DNA of 64,000 nucleotides, from positions 34,834,996 through 34,898,995 of the forward strand of contig NC_064756.1 of NCBI RefSeq assembly GCF_011397635.1, given 5' to 3'. Origin of the DNA: Epinephelus fuscoguttatus (lineage: Eukaryota > Chordata > Actinopteri > Perciformes > Serranidae). The translations under genes were made by a program, and so were the position numbers. Below, piece by piece: positions 47,859-59,644 of the stretch (the stretch's first letter is position 1; each line of letters begins with the position of its first letter). The notes below the pieces were generated by a model. It saw only the letters and a list, made by a program, of their open reading frames with translations. It was not told the DNA's origin and ran no database searches.

Positions 47859-49629
47859 TAGAATATTACACCTGTATGTAACATTGTTGAATTGGGCTCT
47901 GTGAGGCTTCAAAATGTGGTTTTCAAATCTTATCATTAGGTTTCAGGTGTCTTGATTTACATATCAGGTTTCATGTTTTCTATGAGCAGATACAGTCGAT
48001 TTACCTACTGTAAAATGTATGGGGAGGGTGCCTATGTTTCTTCATACTAAAATCCAGGAACAGCATGTTATTTATTTTGCCATTACTGCAACTTTATATG
48101 TGAAGCAGAGGCATTTGATTTAAATCAAATCAAATCCCACAGGACTGACATTTATGAAACAAATTGGAATTTTAAATAAACCACATGCTATTATCTTATG
48201 CATATATGTGTTGTTTGCTGGATCAACAGATCTGTGTGGTGTAGATCTCCACAGATATTCATCTCTGACTTACAGGCCATTCTGTGCTGTTTTTATCCAC
48301 TCCAAACATGGACATTGTTTAGGGAGTTCACCGTTTCTTCTGCAGGTGCAGCTATGTGATTACACATAACCTGGAAATATTCATGTAGCCACTTGCAGAG
48401 CACCTTCTTGCGGGACATTCACCTGTCATGGGAACATGAGCGAGTCTGACCGGTTTCGAGTCTGGGGTGTGTGTTGTAGGCTGTTGTTTATTCACAGTAA
48501 GCTAGCCTTAAGTGTGTTAATGTGACAAAAAAGTACCAAAAGCCCAAAGAGTGACGTGTACTGATAGATGATGAATACAACATGTATTAGGAAGTTACAA
48601 AATAATTTTAAAAATAAGGAAGCAAATGTTGTTCCTGTGTTTTGTTCAAATCCAAAAAAAAGGCCCTAATCCCTGTCGCTGACAGTAAATGAGGAACCGA
48701 AAGTTTCTCCAGGCCAAAATACAAACCCTCAGTCACTCCCTATTTCACAACAGAAATGCTTTACTTCCTGACTTGGACTAAAGCTATAGCGTGTGGTTAA
48801 TATTTGCCCATATTACATTTATACCACCTGATTTTCTCACATTTAACCGATACTCTCATTTAGACAAACATTGATGGTATCTGCAGCAGAATGAGCCCTA
48901 TGTCACCAACAGCCACTGTGTCCTGAGAAGAGGAATGAACACAGACCAAAAGGTGTAAAGATGTTGTTTGGTGTGTAAAGATATTTTACACTCTTCATAA
49001 CAATCTGTACTAGACATTGTCAACAAAATCTCTTTAATCACTTCAACAGTCTCCTGTAGACTTCAGGTTGTTGTTTGCATCATGTGATCATGTGTCATGT
49101 CCGAACATGCGTGACTCACCGAAGCTCAAAGCATACACGTGCTTAAATTACCCACTGAAACTGTGACTCTACCTGCACAATGGCCTCAGGGCTTGCTGTG
49201 ATGACATCACATGCCAAATACAAACATGGTCCACCCACACAGGTGCACGCATATTTCCCACTCTGACACATGAAACCACCTACTTTTGTTTTTTTGTTTG
49301 TTTTTTACCCCAACAATGTAACTAAGGACAATTTTCATTACATCACAAAATATATTATTTTCATAAAGTGGCACATCCCCCCATCACAAATAACACATTA
49401 AACTCTGTTCTGCTTATCATTTTTTATTTATCATATTATATGATGTTACATCTTTAGTGGCTACTCAACAGTGAATTCATGATTTTTTTTCTCATATGAT
49501 ATGAATAGTATATATATATATATATATACATATGTAAGGACTGACAGTCTGTGTGGCTTGCCAGCGACAGGTGCTCCTGCTGTCCACAGCTAGTTATGAT
49601 CGGATATGAATGAATGACTCTCTTTGAAC
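47859..49629. other. Intergenic, nothing recognised
   Basis: About 1.8 kb with no recognisable gene. A (TA)n run of about 20 bases lies near 49508-49528. Small frames (48154-48369, 49454-49678) have no similarity. Confidence 0.5.
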
Positions 49630-49716
49630 CAGTGGCAGCCCTAGCACATTTGGTGCCCTGGGCTGATACTGATATCAATGTTTAAAATAACAATGTGGCC
49701 AAAAGCTGCTATATTT

Positions 49717-50373
49717 TAAAGGAGCTATATATAAGAAATCTAAAGCAAATAGTCGTAAAATCCGCCTAATATGTCACAGAGACTAAGGAATAATGTTCAT
49801 ATAACATACTGATCTCATTGACAACAATAGCACAGCCAGAATATTCGCATTTAAAAAACATTTTTACAGTCCGCAAATCATGTTTATGTTTTGAATTTGT
49901 GTTTTGGCCTGTTGTGCCACCCACCGCCGTCTACCAGTCACGCAGTCAGTAGAGTCTCAGCATCAGTTACAGTTACGACTGAGCTACAGCAGCACGGCAA
50001 GGAGCATTAGCAGTGTCCCAGTACATAGCATTAGCAGCCAGCTCCTCCTCAGCTGTATCCCGGCAGCAGCGTTAGCAGTGTCCTGGTACATAGCATTAGC
50101 AGCCGGCTCCTCCTCAGCTGTATCCCGGCAGCAGCGTTAGCAGCAGAGAAGCCGGACTTGCTCGAACGGTCCGGTGGAAAACCGAAGATCAAGGACGCAG
50201 CGACACGGCCCTGCCACGGCAGCCGCCCGTGGGCAAACAAATCAGTCTCCAGCGTGCCGCTGTCCAGCAACCTCGAATCTGTAGGGGAGGGGAGGGGGGG
50301 CGGACACGAGGCAGTATTTTGAATTTGAGTGCAGTAACCGTTTTGGCCACATTCTTACATACAGCGCCTTTAA
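49717..50373. mobile_element. Nested MITE-like inverted-repeat segment
   Basis: The left arm begins TTAAAGGAGCTATATATAAG; the right arm in reverse begins TTAAAGGCGCTGTATGTAAG. Seventeen of the first 20 bases agree. It lies wholly within the 49630-51240 element and contains the 65-bp tandem duplication. Confidence 0.6.
50004..50147. repeat. 65-bp tandem repeat, 2.2 copies
   Basis: Units start at 50004, 50069 and 50134 (GC(A/G)TTAGCAG). The first two are 65 bp each and differ at only a few positions, for example CCCAGTAC against CCTGGTAC. GC-richer than its surroundings. Confidence 0.9.
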
Positions 50374-51248
50374 TATTGGTGTGTCTTTTGTTTTTTGCTG
50401 TTATCTATTTCTCTTTTGTGCCAAGGAAACACAGAAATCTACACTATTAAAAAAATGAATCCAGTCCTTCACTACCTTTAAATGAGCACAAATTCAATAA
50501 TACACATTTATGAAACAACCTTTAACATAACCTTCTTTCACATTAAAAAAAACATTTATTTTATACATCAAATCATAATTTCCTCTCTAATATCTGTTTT
50601 ATATTGCTGTGAAAACATCAACAAATTTCTCCGTCAAACAGCTGTATTCACTCAACTTTCTTTCTAAAAACTATGTTTTACAAGATTAGATTGAACACAT
50701 CATGAGAACCTTATTTACCTGCAACCAAAACTATTTCTTTCTGAATAGAGCTTGAATGCTTCACAGTGTAAATCACTGCAACCTCCAGGAGCTGTTCGTT
50801 GCGGCCATGCTTAGATGTAACAATAGCTCTCCTCCAGCCGATTTCATTTTCTTACTCTCCACATGTACACGCCTTTCAGTAGTGTAGTGGTAGTTGAGTG
50901 GGCACCGGAGAGTGTTTGTGGTTTTGACATGATAAAGATGAAGCATGTTTCGGGGTTTACGTGATGTCGGATAATTCAGCCATTTCCCCCAAAGAGCAAG
51001 TTAAGTGTTACGAGCTGAGGAAGAAGGAACCCAGAAAAAAAGGCCTCTCTGTTATTTAGTAGGCTTTGCCATATAGTTATGTTGTTGTGGCCATATGTAC
51101 TCTTTCAAAATAACAGTAGTAATAGTATTAGTAAAAAACAGTAAAAGATAAACATTTTGATTTTATTTCCTTCCCCCATTTGTGGTGTCCCCTATGGATG
51201 ACGGCGCCCTCAGCACTGCCTACGCCACAGGCCAGCACTGCTTTGAGC

Positions 51249-53612
51249 GATTCTTTTTGGTGTCTGGTATGTACCAGGTCAGCCTGTCTAACATCCGAGT
51301 GCTCATGAATCCGTAATTTGTCCTAACGTATTGCAGCAACAGTACTTAATAAACTAATGAGGACAGGCCAGGTATGTAAAGTATTGTGTGTGTTGTATTT
51401 TATTGCTCAGAGCACTGACTGGAATAGCTTTAGGATGTGCATAATATAACGGAGTGTCCCGGAGAAACTGACACCATACTTGAAAGGTTCAAAAGATACA
51501 CATGTATTGACTCAAAGGAACTAAAGCTGTAAAAAAGAATCGATCCACCCATCACTACTGCTGCAGCCATCAACATTATCTCAGTACTCTGTACATTATC
51601 TCTCAGCCAAGGAGAGCAATGCAGCAGGTCTCATTTGATTAATAAACAATATTCTATTCTGTTAAATCAGCAACAAAAATGACATCCTCACTGTCAATGA
51701 CTTGAATATGGATAAAGTCAGCAGTATTGCTGTCTTATGCCAGTAACATAAGCAGAACAGTTGACACCAAAAAATCCACACTAAACAAGTTCCTCTGTTC
51801 TCTGTCACTCTCACAAACACAGAAATATCAAAGATACCTGGTTCAGCTACAAGATAACAGATTATAAAATCCATACAACAAAGTACTGTACAAGTCAGTG
51901 TCCATCCTTGTGTCCTTATGGGCAGACCTTCCAACTTTATACAGTAATTGTGAATCTGACATCCTTGCCAGTACTTTGAACATTCAAAATGGTTGAAGTG
52001 TTTCCATATGTATATACACATAGATTCAATGTATATCTGTTGATTAACTTTGTTGTAACTGAACCACAAAAACTAAAATACTTCAAGAGGAAAATAAAAA
52101 CCCTTGTCTATCCTGCAGACTCATGTTCCTTTTTAAACTTTGCATTGTTATGCATAATGACACCGCCAGTTTAACTGAAGGGTTGGACGCCTGAGTGAGA
52201 GCCAAAGCCAGCCGTTACTGAGAAGTCAGGGCTTGTCTTAATCTACCTGCTGACACTTGTCACCGCGGCTCCCTCTGGCACTTTCTCACAACTGCTGGAG
52301 TCGAGTCTTTTACCTGTTGCTGCAAAGTTTGTACTGTGCCCTTTTGCAAAGTTGCATCGATTAGGGAAACTTGAGCTCTTCAGTCGGCACCATTTGTTAC
52401 ATTAATAATATCATTATAATCATCAAAATTACAGTTTTCACACAACCAGTCACGTTAACATGACTGTGTTTATCAGCCTGATTTGAAAAGATTTGATTTG
52501 GCACATACAAAATTATTAAGCTAATTCAGTGCTTTGTAAGAACACTGACATTGCTGCATATGACAACCTTATTTACAATATGTGAATTTACAATATGTGA
52601 ATTTTTCTAAAACACTGCGTGATTGTGGCCTCCCTGCACATCAGGACTAATCTCACCCTGAAACCATCTCTCCTCAGATTCTTAATTGTGGAAATTCCTC
52701 CCTGTCTCCTTGTGTGTGGAACCCAATCTCCATAGCCAGGCCCAAGTAGTTTTAATGATCCTACCTTGGATAAAAAAGAGGCATTATAGTCCTAACGGCA
52801 GTTTTGGCCCTTAAACACTGGCTCTATTCATTTCTGAAACAATCTGATTCCCTCTCTACCTCTCTTTGCCCCCTCTCACTATTCCCTCTTTTTGCAACAG
52901 CGTGTCAACAGGAATCACTTGGCATAGTGTTTGCCATTTCCCCGACATCTTCCTCCTGACATCTTCTCACTGCTGTGGAAAACTGTCGATAAATCAAGTG
53001 GGATCGACCCCGGACTGCAGAGTGCACATTATTCTTCCAAAACAATCTACAGAACGACGGCTGCAACACGACTTGTATCACTGCAAGGTCAGCTTTAATC
53101 TCTTTTTTTTTCACCTATCTGTATATAAAGTGCCTCTTAGTAACTAGGGTTCATAAAAAACAATTGGTTGGTTTCTCTTTTTCATGGCATTGTCATAAAA
53201 AAGAAATGTTTTTGTTTTCATCTCATAAAAATATTTTCATGGGCGTGTCCTTAAGCTGTCCCAACAAATTGTGCGAGCAGGCCTGTTTAAATCAGTGTAA
53301 TCAGTGCAGGAAGTAAAATGTACTTGATTGTTACATTTGTACAATCAGTAGGCTACTGGGACTGATTAATACCAGAACGATCTGAGCATTTATCAGACCA
53401 GTTCCATGCTATAGTTTATAGATTATCAAAGTTATTTATTTATTAAAGACAGGATCAAGAATGAAACAATATGCTGTGTTTCTGTTTTTGACATCAACAG
53501 TAATAAATAGATGCAGCAGAGTCCAAGAGGTTGAGCTCAAATAAATAAGTCATTTTTTATCTCAGTGAGGAGTATGAGCATCAGTATCAGTATCTCAGTG
53601 TATCTCAGTATT
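51249..53612. other. Intergenic, nothing recognised
   Basis: About 2.4 kb without a recognisable gene. A 135-codon frame on the - strand (51662-52069) is the longest, but it has no family resemblance and no splice support. Confidence 0.45.
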
Positions 53613-53900
53613 AAGGAATAGTTCTGATTTATTGAGGTGGGGCTGTATTAGATACTTATCCATAGTCAGTGTATCACAAAACAGTCAGCACACTTTCAGT
53701 TTGGAGAAGCAGGCAGGAGTGCTGCCACAGAGGCTCAACTATGCATTGCTGTGGATTCGGGTTAGCAGCAAAACATATTTTAGCCACTTTTAAAAGGCCT
53801 AATACAACAGCTTTGTTTAAAATGTGTACTTTGAACTTCTGAGTTCACCAAAATAGCTCTAAAAATGTTTCCTAGATGCAACACCTTGCAGGCTGTAAAG
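53613..53900. mobile_element. MITE-like repeat, family 3, partial copy
   Basis: After a TTAA (53611-53614) the sequence AAGGAATAGTTCTGATTT leads into a GTGGGGCTGTATTAGATACTTATCC block and a TTAGCAGCAAAACATATTTTAGCCAC block. The same blocks occur in both arms of the foldback structure that follows. The right boundary is not clear. Confidence 0.5.
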
Positions 53901-53980
53901 AAGCTCACAATATTTAAATTGTGATTAAAACAAGAGACACAGCAAAGTGTCGTTAAGTGACGTTATTTCACATTCGATCT

Positions 53981-55850
53981 GAGATAAGGCGGAACACACA
54001 ACTTTTGTCCACAGTAACCCTATCATACAGGCCGGAAATTGCACAAGTGAAAATGCATGTATGTCAGACTATGCATGCAAGTGCAAACACATACTATTCT
54101 TTACCTAACTTCTCTATGTTAGTCTTAGAATTAAACACTTTGTACACAGAATTTAAAGGGATAGTTTGAATTTTTTAAAATGAGGCTGTATGAGGTACTA
54201 ATGCTGCATTCACATGGAATCAAGAAGCAAACCTGTTATCATGTTAGTGAATGAGAGCAGGTAAAATCAGGGCAGGTCGGTGGAGAATGCTGGCAACAGT
54301 AACTGTAGATGGCATTGCCATTCAAAGTTGAAATGGTGTAACTTGCTGCCTTCCTGGATGACATAATTTACAACCAGATGTTACATAGCTCCCTAGGGGG
54401 GTTAGCAGCAACGTGTATTTTAGCCACTTTAAAAAGCACCTACCTAAAAAACTCAACTTCAGTCTAAGTGGACGCTATACTGACAATATTTTCACCGCTT
54501 TACTTTGCTGTCAAATAGCACTTTCCTTCTACATTTTTCCAGCTGTATAACTTCCATATTCTTACGCAAAAGTTCAGCTGTGCCACACACTGTTACACCA
54601 TAGGTCAGGTAAGACTGGCAGGGGTTTATGGAAGAGACAACAAATACAAGGAAATAAAAAAACTGAGCAATTTTGACAGTGACTTTTGCAGAGTGACACT
54701 GAGCAGGCCAGAAACAGAGACAGGAAACTTCTGTGGAAACTGGAGACCCAGGATGTGCACATGCTAACTGTGAACTGTAAACACATGCTCACTGTCCCAG
54801 AGAGGTACCGCCGACATGGCAGAACTTCAGGACCTTTGTGAATCAGAGGTCGCCAGCGCTTCCCACTTTACTGGTTGTTTGGTAAGTCTAAGGTATTTAG
54901 AGTAATTTTATCTGATGGTAGGGTACAGCAGTGCTCTTCAGGAAGTGCCTCTCTTGCTTATTGGACGGTGGTTTTACATAATAGTCTTAAGAGAAATGTT
55001 CTCTGCAGTTGGAGTGCTGATGTCTACATTCAGTGTAACTAGCCTGAGCTGTTTTCATGTCTTTGAACAGCCCAGAAAACCATAAGAAGGCACCATCTTT
55101 GAGATCTTTAGTAAAGTGAAGTTTTTTTTTCCAGTGTGATCGCCCAACAACACTCTCTGACCTTTGCCGTAATATATAGTTCACAACACAGTTGCAGAGG
55201 AATATGGAAGTTCTATGGCTGAGAAAATGTAGCGCCAAAGGAAAGAGCAGTCTGACTGTAAGGTAAAGTTATGAAAATATTCTCCATATAGTGTTCACCT
55301 AAACTGATACTGATTTTTGTGGAGGTAGGCCTTTTTTAAAGTGGCTAAAATACATTTTGCTGCTAACCCCCATCCACAGCAGTGCATTGCTGAGCTTCAC
55401 TGGAAGTATTCCCATCTGCTTCTCCAAACTGGGATTGTATTGATTGCTTTCTAAGTATAAGTATAGTATAAGAACCTCATGCAGCCCCACTTTAAAACCT
55501 TCAAAATTCTGTGTACCGGGGCATCGGTGGCTTAGTGGTAGAGCAGGCGCCCCATGTACAAGGCTGTTGCTGCAGCGGCCCAGGTTTGAGTCCAGCCTGT
55601 GGCCCTTTGCTGCATGTCTCTCCCTCTCTCTCTCTCCACACTTCACTGTCCTGTCAATTAAAGGCAAAAAATATCTTTAAAAATTCTGTGTACTAAGTAT
55701 TTAATTCTAAGACTAAGAAATAGTGAAGTAAGGAAGGGAATAGTATGTTTATGTACTTGCATACTTATTCTGACATATATACATTTCACTCATACAATAT
55801 TTGGTCTGTAAAAGTTTGTGTGTTCCACCTTCATCTCAAACTGAACAGAA
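53981..55850. mobile_element. Large foldback element (long imperfect inverted repeat)
   Basis: Bases 53981-54575 and 55190-55850 are imperfect reverse complements. From outside inward, both arms carry in matching order a GTGTGTTCC(A/G)CCTT block, a TTAATTCTAAGACTAA block, an AATTCTGTGTAC block, a (G/T)GGGCTG(C/T)ATGAGG block, a TTAGCAGCAA...GTATTTTAGCCACTTTAAAAA block, an AATATTTTCA block and an ACTTCCATATTC block. The unpaired middle (about 54576-55189) has no recognised gene. The right arm is interrupted by a SINE at 55517-55679. Outer limits are approximate; no target duplication was secured. Confidence 0.7.
55517..55679 (+). mobile_element. tRNA-derived SINE with 14-bp target duplication
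   Basis: The head has a Pol III A box (TGGCTTAGTGGTAGAGC) and a B box (GGTTTGAGTCC) spaced as in a tRNA gene. It is followed by a body with CTGCATGTCTCTCCC and CTGTCCTGTC blocks and an A-rich end containing ATTAAAGGC. It is flanked by an exact 14-bp direct repeat, aaaattctgtgtac, at 55503-55516 and 55680-55693. Same family as the copy at 5914-6080. Confidence 0.92.
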
Positions 55851-56316
55851 GATGAAAGATATGACTTAACTTAAATGATTATCTTGCACTGAGGCCTGAC
55901 ACTCTGATAAAATCTTAAAAATACAAGATAACTGTCTTTAAACAGAGCTGTTCTTCACAGTTTCCCCAACAGTGAACATTTTGTACACACATGGCTCTCA
56001 CTTCACACAGGCAACTTTTTATGTACTGTGTTACCACAGTACATAAAAAGTTGTAAAACGAAAAACAGGATCAAAAAAGTTTCCTAATGGCCAATACCAT
56101 AATTTTGAGGGTGTGGCTGATGGTATTTTGTTCTGTTTAACTGATCTCAATACCTGTGAGTCACAGCGTGGCTTTTCCACCTGCAACGATTACCCGACTG
56201 AGACAAAAACTGACATGATGACACATGCCCACGGCTGGAAGTGGGGGTGGGGGTAGTCATCACGTCACAGCTCTGTGTGACAATGTGTGCCTGTCAAGCC
56301 CCTCCCAAGTTAAGTG
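55851..56316. other. Upstream flank of claudin D
   Basis: No gene. A short palindromic stretch near 56021-56053 repeats a TACTGTG and a CATAAAAAGTTG-like block. Upstream regulatory sequence of claudin D is expected here. Confidence 0.4.
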
Positions 56317-56323
56317 TATAAAA
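56317..56323 (+). promoter_or_regulatory. TATA box of claudin D
   Basis: TATAAAA, 118 bases before the start codon, predicts transcription start near 56345-56350 and an unspliced leader of about 95 bases. Confidence 0.7.
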
Positions 56324-56440
56324 GACCCACTTCAACCTCACTCAAACATTTACTCTTGGGGATCTCTCAAGTAAGACTCCACTGACTTCCAGAGACACAC
56401 ACTTTTGGACTTTTTTGTGCAAGAAGCTTTCTGAGGAAAC

Positions 56441-57064
56441 ATGGTGTCAGCCGGCTTTCAGATGTTGGGCACTGCCCTGTGCATTATTGGATGGATTGGG
56501 ACCATCGTTGTCTGCGCCCTTCCCCAGTGGAAAGTGACAGCCTTCGTCGGACAGAACATTGTCACCGCTCAAACCACCTGGGAGGGCATATGGATGAGCT
56601 GTGTGGTCCAGAGCACAGGTCAGATGCAGTGCAAGGTTTATGACTCAATGCTGGCCCTTTCCCGGGACCTCCAGGCTGCACGTGCCCTCATCATCATCTC
56701 CATCCTGCTTGGAATCATCGGCATCCTCCTCGCAATTGCAGGAGGCAAATGCACCAACTGCGTGGAAGACGATGCCTCCAAAGCTAAAATCGGCGTGGCA
56801 TCTGGTGTGATCTTCATCCTTTCTGGTATTTTGTGCCTCATCCCTGTGTGCTGGACCGCAAACACCATCATTAATAACTTCTACAACCCACTGACGGTAG
56901 GCTCTCAGAAAAGGGAGATTGGAGCTGCACTCTTCATCGGCTGGGGGGCTGCAGGCCTCCTCATCGTGGGTGGTGCATTCCTCTGTGCCAACTGCCCTCC
57001 CAAGGATAACTACTCTGCCAAGTACTCAGCTGCCCGTTCAAATGCACCCAAGGACTATGTCTGA
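56441..57064 (+). CDS. Claudin-3/4-like tight-junction protein (claudin D)
   Basis: A 207-residue intronless claudin, the shortest of the six. Signature: W30, GIW (49-51), C54 and C64. The residue before W30 is Gln (CALPQW) where most neighbours have Met. Membrane segments: about 8-28, 82-102, 117-137 and 162-182. The tail is short, with a CANC pair after TM4 and several Tyr residues, and ends Lys-Asp-Tyr-Val, a PDZ ligand. Start ATG in CAACATGG-like context gives [10 protein letters not shown]. It is the first of three + strand claudins and has a well-placed TATA box and polyadenylation signal, so it is likely a compact single-exon gene. It resembles teleost-specific claudins of the MVSAG type. 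Confidence 0.95.
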   Translation: MVSAGFQMLGTALCIIGWIGTIVVCALPQWKVTAFVGQNIVTAQTTWEGIWMSCVVQSTGQMQCKVYDSMLALSRDLQAARALIIISILLGIIGILLAIAGGKCTNCVEDDASKAKIGVASGVIFILSGILCLIPVCWTANTIINNFYNPLTVGSQKREIGAALFIGWGAAGLLIVGGAFLCANCPPKDNYSAKYSAARSNAPKDYV

Positions 57065-57466
57065 GGAGAGGGAAGCCAAATGACAAGGCCAAGGGACTGA
57101 AAAGAGACTTGAGTCAAATGCTTTGTGGTCCATGACACTGATTTGTGTTGACACAATGAGTATGATTTGAATTTCACAATGATTTTATTGTGCTCACACT
57201 TTAAGCTGAAAATTTCATGTTGAGTTAAAGCACTTCAAGATTTGTTTCATCTGTGCCAAGATGAGGAGACGTGGGCCACACCCAGACAAGATGGACTGAG
57301 TGACACAATGCTTGATGCGAGTGAAAAAATATATACATATCGGAGCAACATTTTGAAAGTTAATTTGCTGATTCATTTTTCTTTGTTTTCATCCATTTGT
57401 GCCCTTTTTCATATCATTTCATTTAAAAATGTGTTTTATATGTGACTGTCTGAAACTGTAAATAAA
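57065..57466 (+). terminator. 3' untranslated region and polyadenylation signal of claudin D
   Basis: An AATAAA hexamer at 57461-57466 lies about 400 bases after the stop and is followed by a T-rich stretch and TGTTTTGTGTG, a typical downstream element. Confidence 0.75.
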
Positions 57467-57934
57467 TATTTTTTATCAACATTGAATGATCATGTTTTGT
57501 GTGTTTTTTAATGTTTTATGATGTTTCATTAGAGCAGCTTCCTCTCAAAATGGAGGCTTCAGAAAGAAGGCATGAACTCTGCTACACACACAACCCGCAG
57601 ATTTGAGCTGATTGGTAACTAAAACCAAGAATAAAAATTTTGCAAAAGTAAAACAAAATTCTGTATTATCAAGTATCCAAAATAAATATTTAATAGGCCT
57701 ATAGTGTAAAATGATCCTAATTCATACCCTGAAAAATTAAGTTTTATGTTTCTGGAGTGTAAGTTGACAAAAGAAGTATAAAATAAAAGGTGGTCTTAAC
57801 TGAGACATATGAAAAACGAATTTATAATAAAACAAAATAAACTCTAGATTATACTATTTGACTGATAGATTATACAAGTTGTTTAAAATGTAAAGGCTTT
57901 TTGTATTATCCCAATGAAGTATGACTTGTATGTT

Positions 57935-57967
<33 letters not shown>

Positions 57968-58479
57968 CAGGAAACATTTCCCCATTGTCTGAGTCATTAC
58001 CTGTCCAACACTGCCCCTTGCTGTAAACAGCATAACCAGACTTACTGCAGGGCAGGTGCTGATGTGGGAAAAGCGTGGGGAAGCTGGGGCAATGTCTGTC
58101 AAGCTTATATATGAGAGGTCTTATTATCTATACTATATGCACCTAACAGCTATCCACCTTTATCATTTATTCTTAACAGGCATCAACAAATTAAACAATG
58201 ACACATTGTACACTCTAATGGTCTATAAAATAAGTAACCATTTAAAATCAGCGATTCTTTACACAAATTTGAACAGCGCTGTTCAATAAACCAACCGACC
58301 TAACCTCCACACAACGGCCTTTATGCTCAGTTGTAACAATCAAGTGCCCTCTACTCTCCTCGCTTTATTCTCCACCCCCTCTCCTATTTTTCTTCTACAC
58401 CTCGTTCTTTTTAAAACAGTCCCGCATTAATACTTATAATTATCTTCTAATAAAGCTTCAATTGTCCTTAAAGAATCGC
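57467..58479. other. Spacer with a 27-base poly(T) run
   Basis: No gene recognised. A homopolymer T run occupies 57937-57963. The rest is AT-rich. Confidence 0.5.
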
Positions 58480-59040
58480 AGAGACAGACGCGTGCAGGGG
58501 CTGCGCGCTCCTCCTCTTCTCTGCGCTCTTTGCGCACGGCATGCTGGTGCAGCACCAAACCGCACGTGAGATTTGTTGAAATTAATTATCAGAGTCGTGG
58601 TGTGATGGACGTAAGTATTATTTAAAGTTGAGTTTTGGTTTATAAGGACGCGTGGAAATGGGACAGCAATTCGGCGTCTGTCTCAGCTCGCATCGGACAG
58701 CTGGTGAAGCGGAATCTGGAGCTGGAGGGAGACGGTGTGGTTTTATGCCAGACTAGTTTACTTGTTGTTAATCTTTATGGTGGGTTATTGCCTAAATTAG
58801 GCTGACAGTATTGAGTTATTTTAATTGTGGTTTAACATAAAAACAGTGACAAACAATGCCGATGCTTAGCGCGAACAGTATAGTTACCTGGTTGTCCATA
58901 AGGGCAGGTCAGTGAGGGAGATGTGGATGACGGTCCGCCGGGCGCCCGATTTGCGTTGCGCTGACTGTGGTGACTGTGACAAGTTGAAGGGGGAGGGGGA
59001 GGGGCTCGACTCAAATGCAGTTGTCGGGCGCTTTGACCAA
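58480..59040. promoter_or_regulatory. CpG-rich patch, possible distal promoter and first exon
   Basis: Against a CpG-poor background this patch contains many CG dinucleotides (for example CAGACGCGTGC, CTGCGCGCTCC, TTGCGCACGG, CCGCCGGGCGCCCG). A strong donor, GATGGAC|GTAAGTAT, falls at 58610/58611. It may mark a promoter and a non-coding first exon for claudin E or claudin F downstream. Orientation and target gene are inferred. Confidence 0.4.
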
Positions 59041-59570
59041 ATGTAATAGGCTAAAATATAAAATTGTTAAAATAAACACAAAAAAATGTCATGCAAAAAA
59101 GGCACTTATCTAGTCAGAGGCCAAAAGGGTTGGTACTTTAGCGGCATCTGGAATTTATCTGCACGTGCCTGATAACAGCACATCCTGTTTATTCTTGTTC
59201 AGAGGTGAAACTTTTATCCATAACACAATAGTTTGCCCAATTTTTCTCTTGAACAACTTGGATATATACCTGTACAGTGTTAATAAAGTTATGAAACATT
59301 TTTGAAGAAAAACAGGGTAAGCTACTGATGTGTCATATTACTGTTATTAAAGGTTTATAAATCTGTGAGTTTAGAAGAATAAATGTTGATGGAAAGGAAA
59401 AAAGTTTTTTTTGTGTGTATCTGACCTTGAGGCTTTGGATTCAGGCAGGTCAGCACTACTAAAGGTCACTGGGTCTCTGTTTGTGTGTAAACTCCTTCCA
59501 GCCAATAGGAGCTGAGGACTGTGGTATCACATACCCTCATGTCTGCGCCCCTTCTTCTCACACACAAACC

Positions 59571-59578
59571 TATAAATA
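59571..59578 (+). promoter_or_regulatory. TATA box of claudin E
   Basis: TATAAATA, 74 bases before the start codon. The predicted leader is only about 45 bases. Confidence 0.7.
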
Positions 59579-59644
59579 CAAGCTCACATCATTCCACTTG
59601 TCTTTCTTTTTCGATCTTAATGTGTGAGGAACAACGCCGCTGAA

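Larger units (their letters stand above)
49630..51240. mobile_element. hAT-like element with internal nested and tandem repeats
   Basis: The left end starts CAGTGGCAGCCCTAGC, and the right end, in reverse, starts CAGTGCTGGCCTGTGG: an imperfect terminal match anchored by CAGTG. The 8-bp flanks ctttgaac (49622-49629) and ctttgagc (51241-51248) match at 7 of 8. GGTGCCCT near the left end and GGCGCCCT near the right add support. Inside are an inverted-repeat segment (49717-50373) and a 65-bp tandem duplication. No transposase frame is evident. Confidence 0.7.

Noticed and set aside
51662-52069. 135-codon open frame on the - strand
   Set aside because: No recognisable protein family, low-complexity hydrophobic and aromatic composition typical of chance frames in AT-rich DNA, no splice or promoter context.
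55517-55600. A genuine tRNA gene
   Set aside because: A and B boxes are present but the acceptor stem and cloverleaf are not complete, and the sequence continues into a SINE body with an A-rich end and a target duplication.
59624-59644. Upstream extension of claudin E (seven codons before the ATG)
   Set aside because: It would require initiation at GTG. The ATG at 59645 matches the conserved claudin N-terminus.
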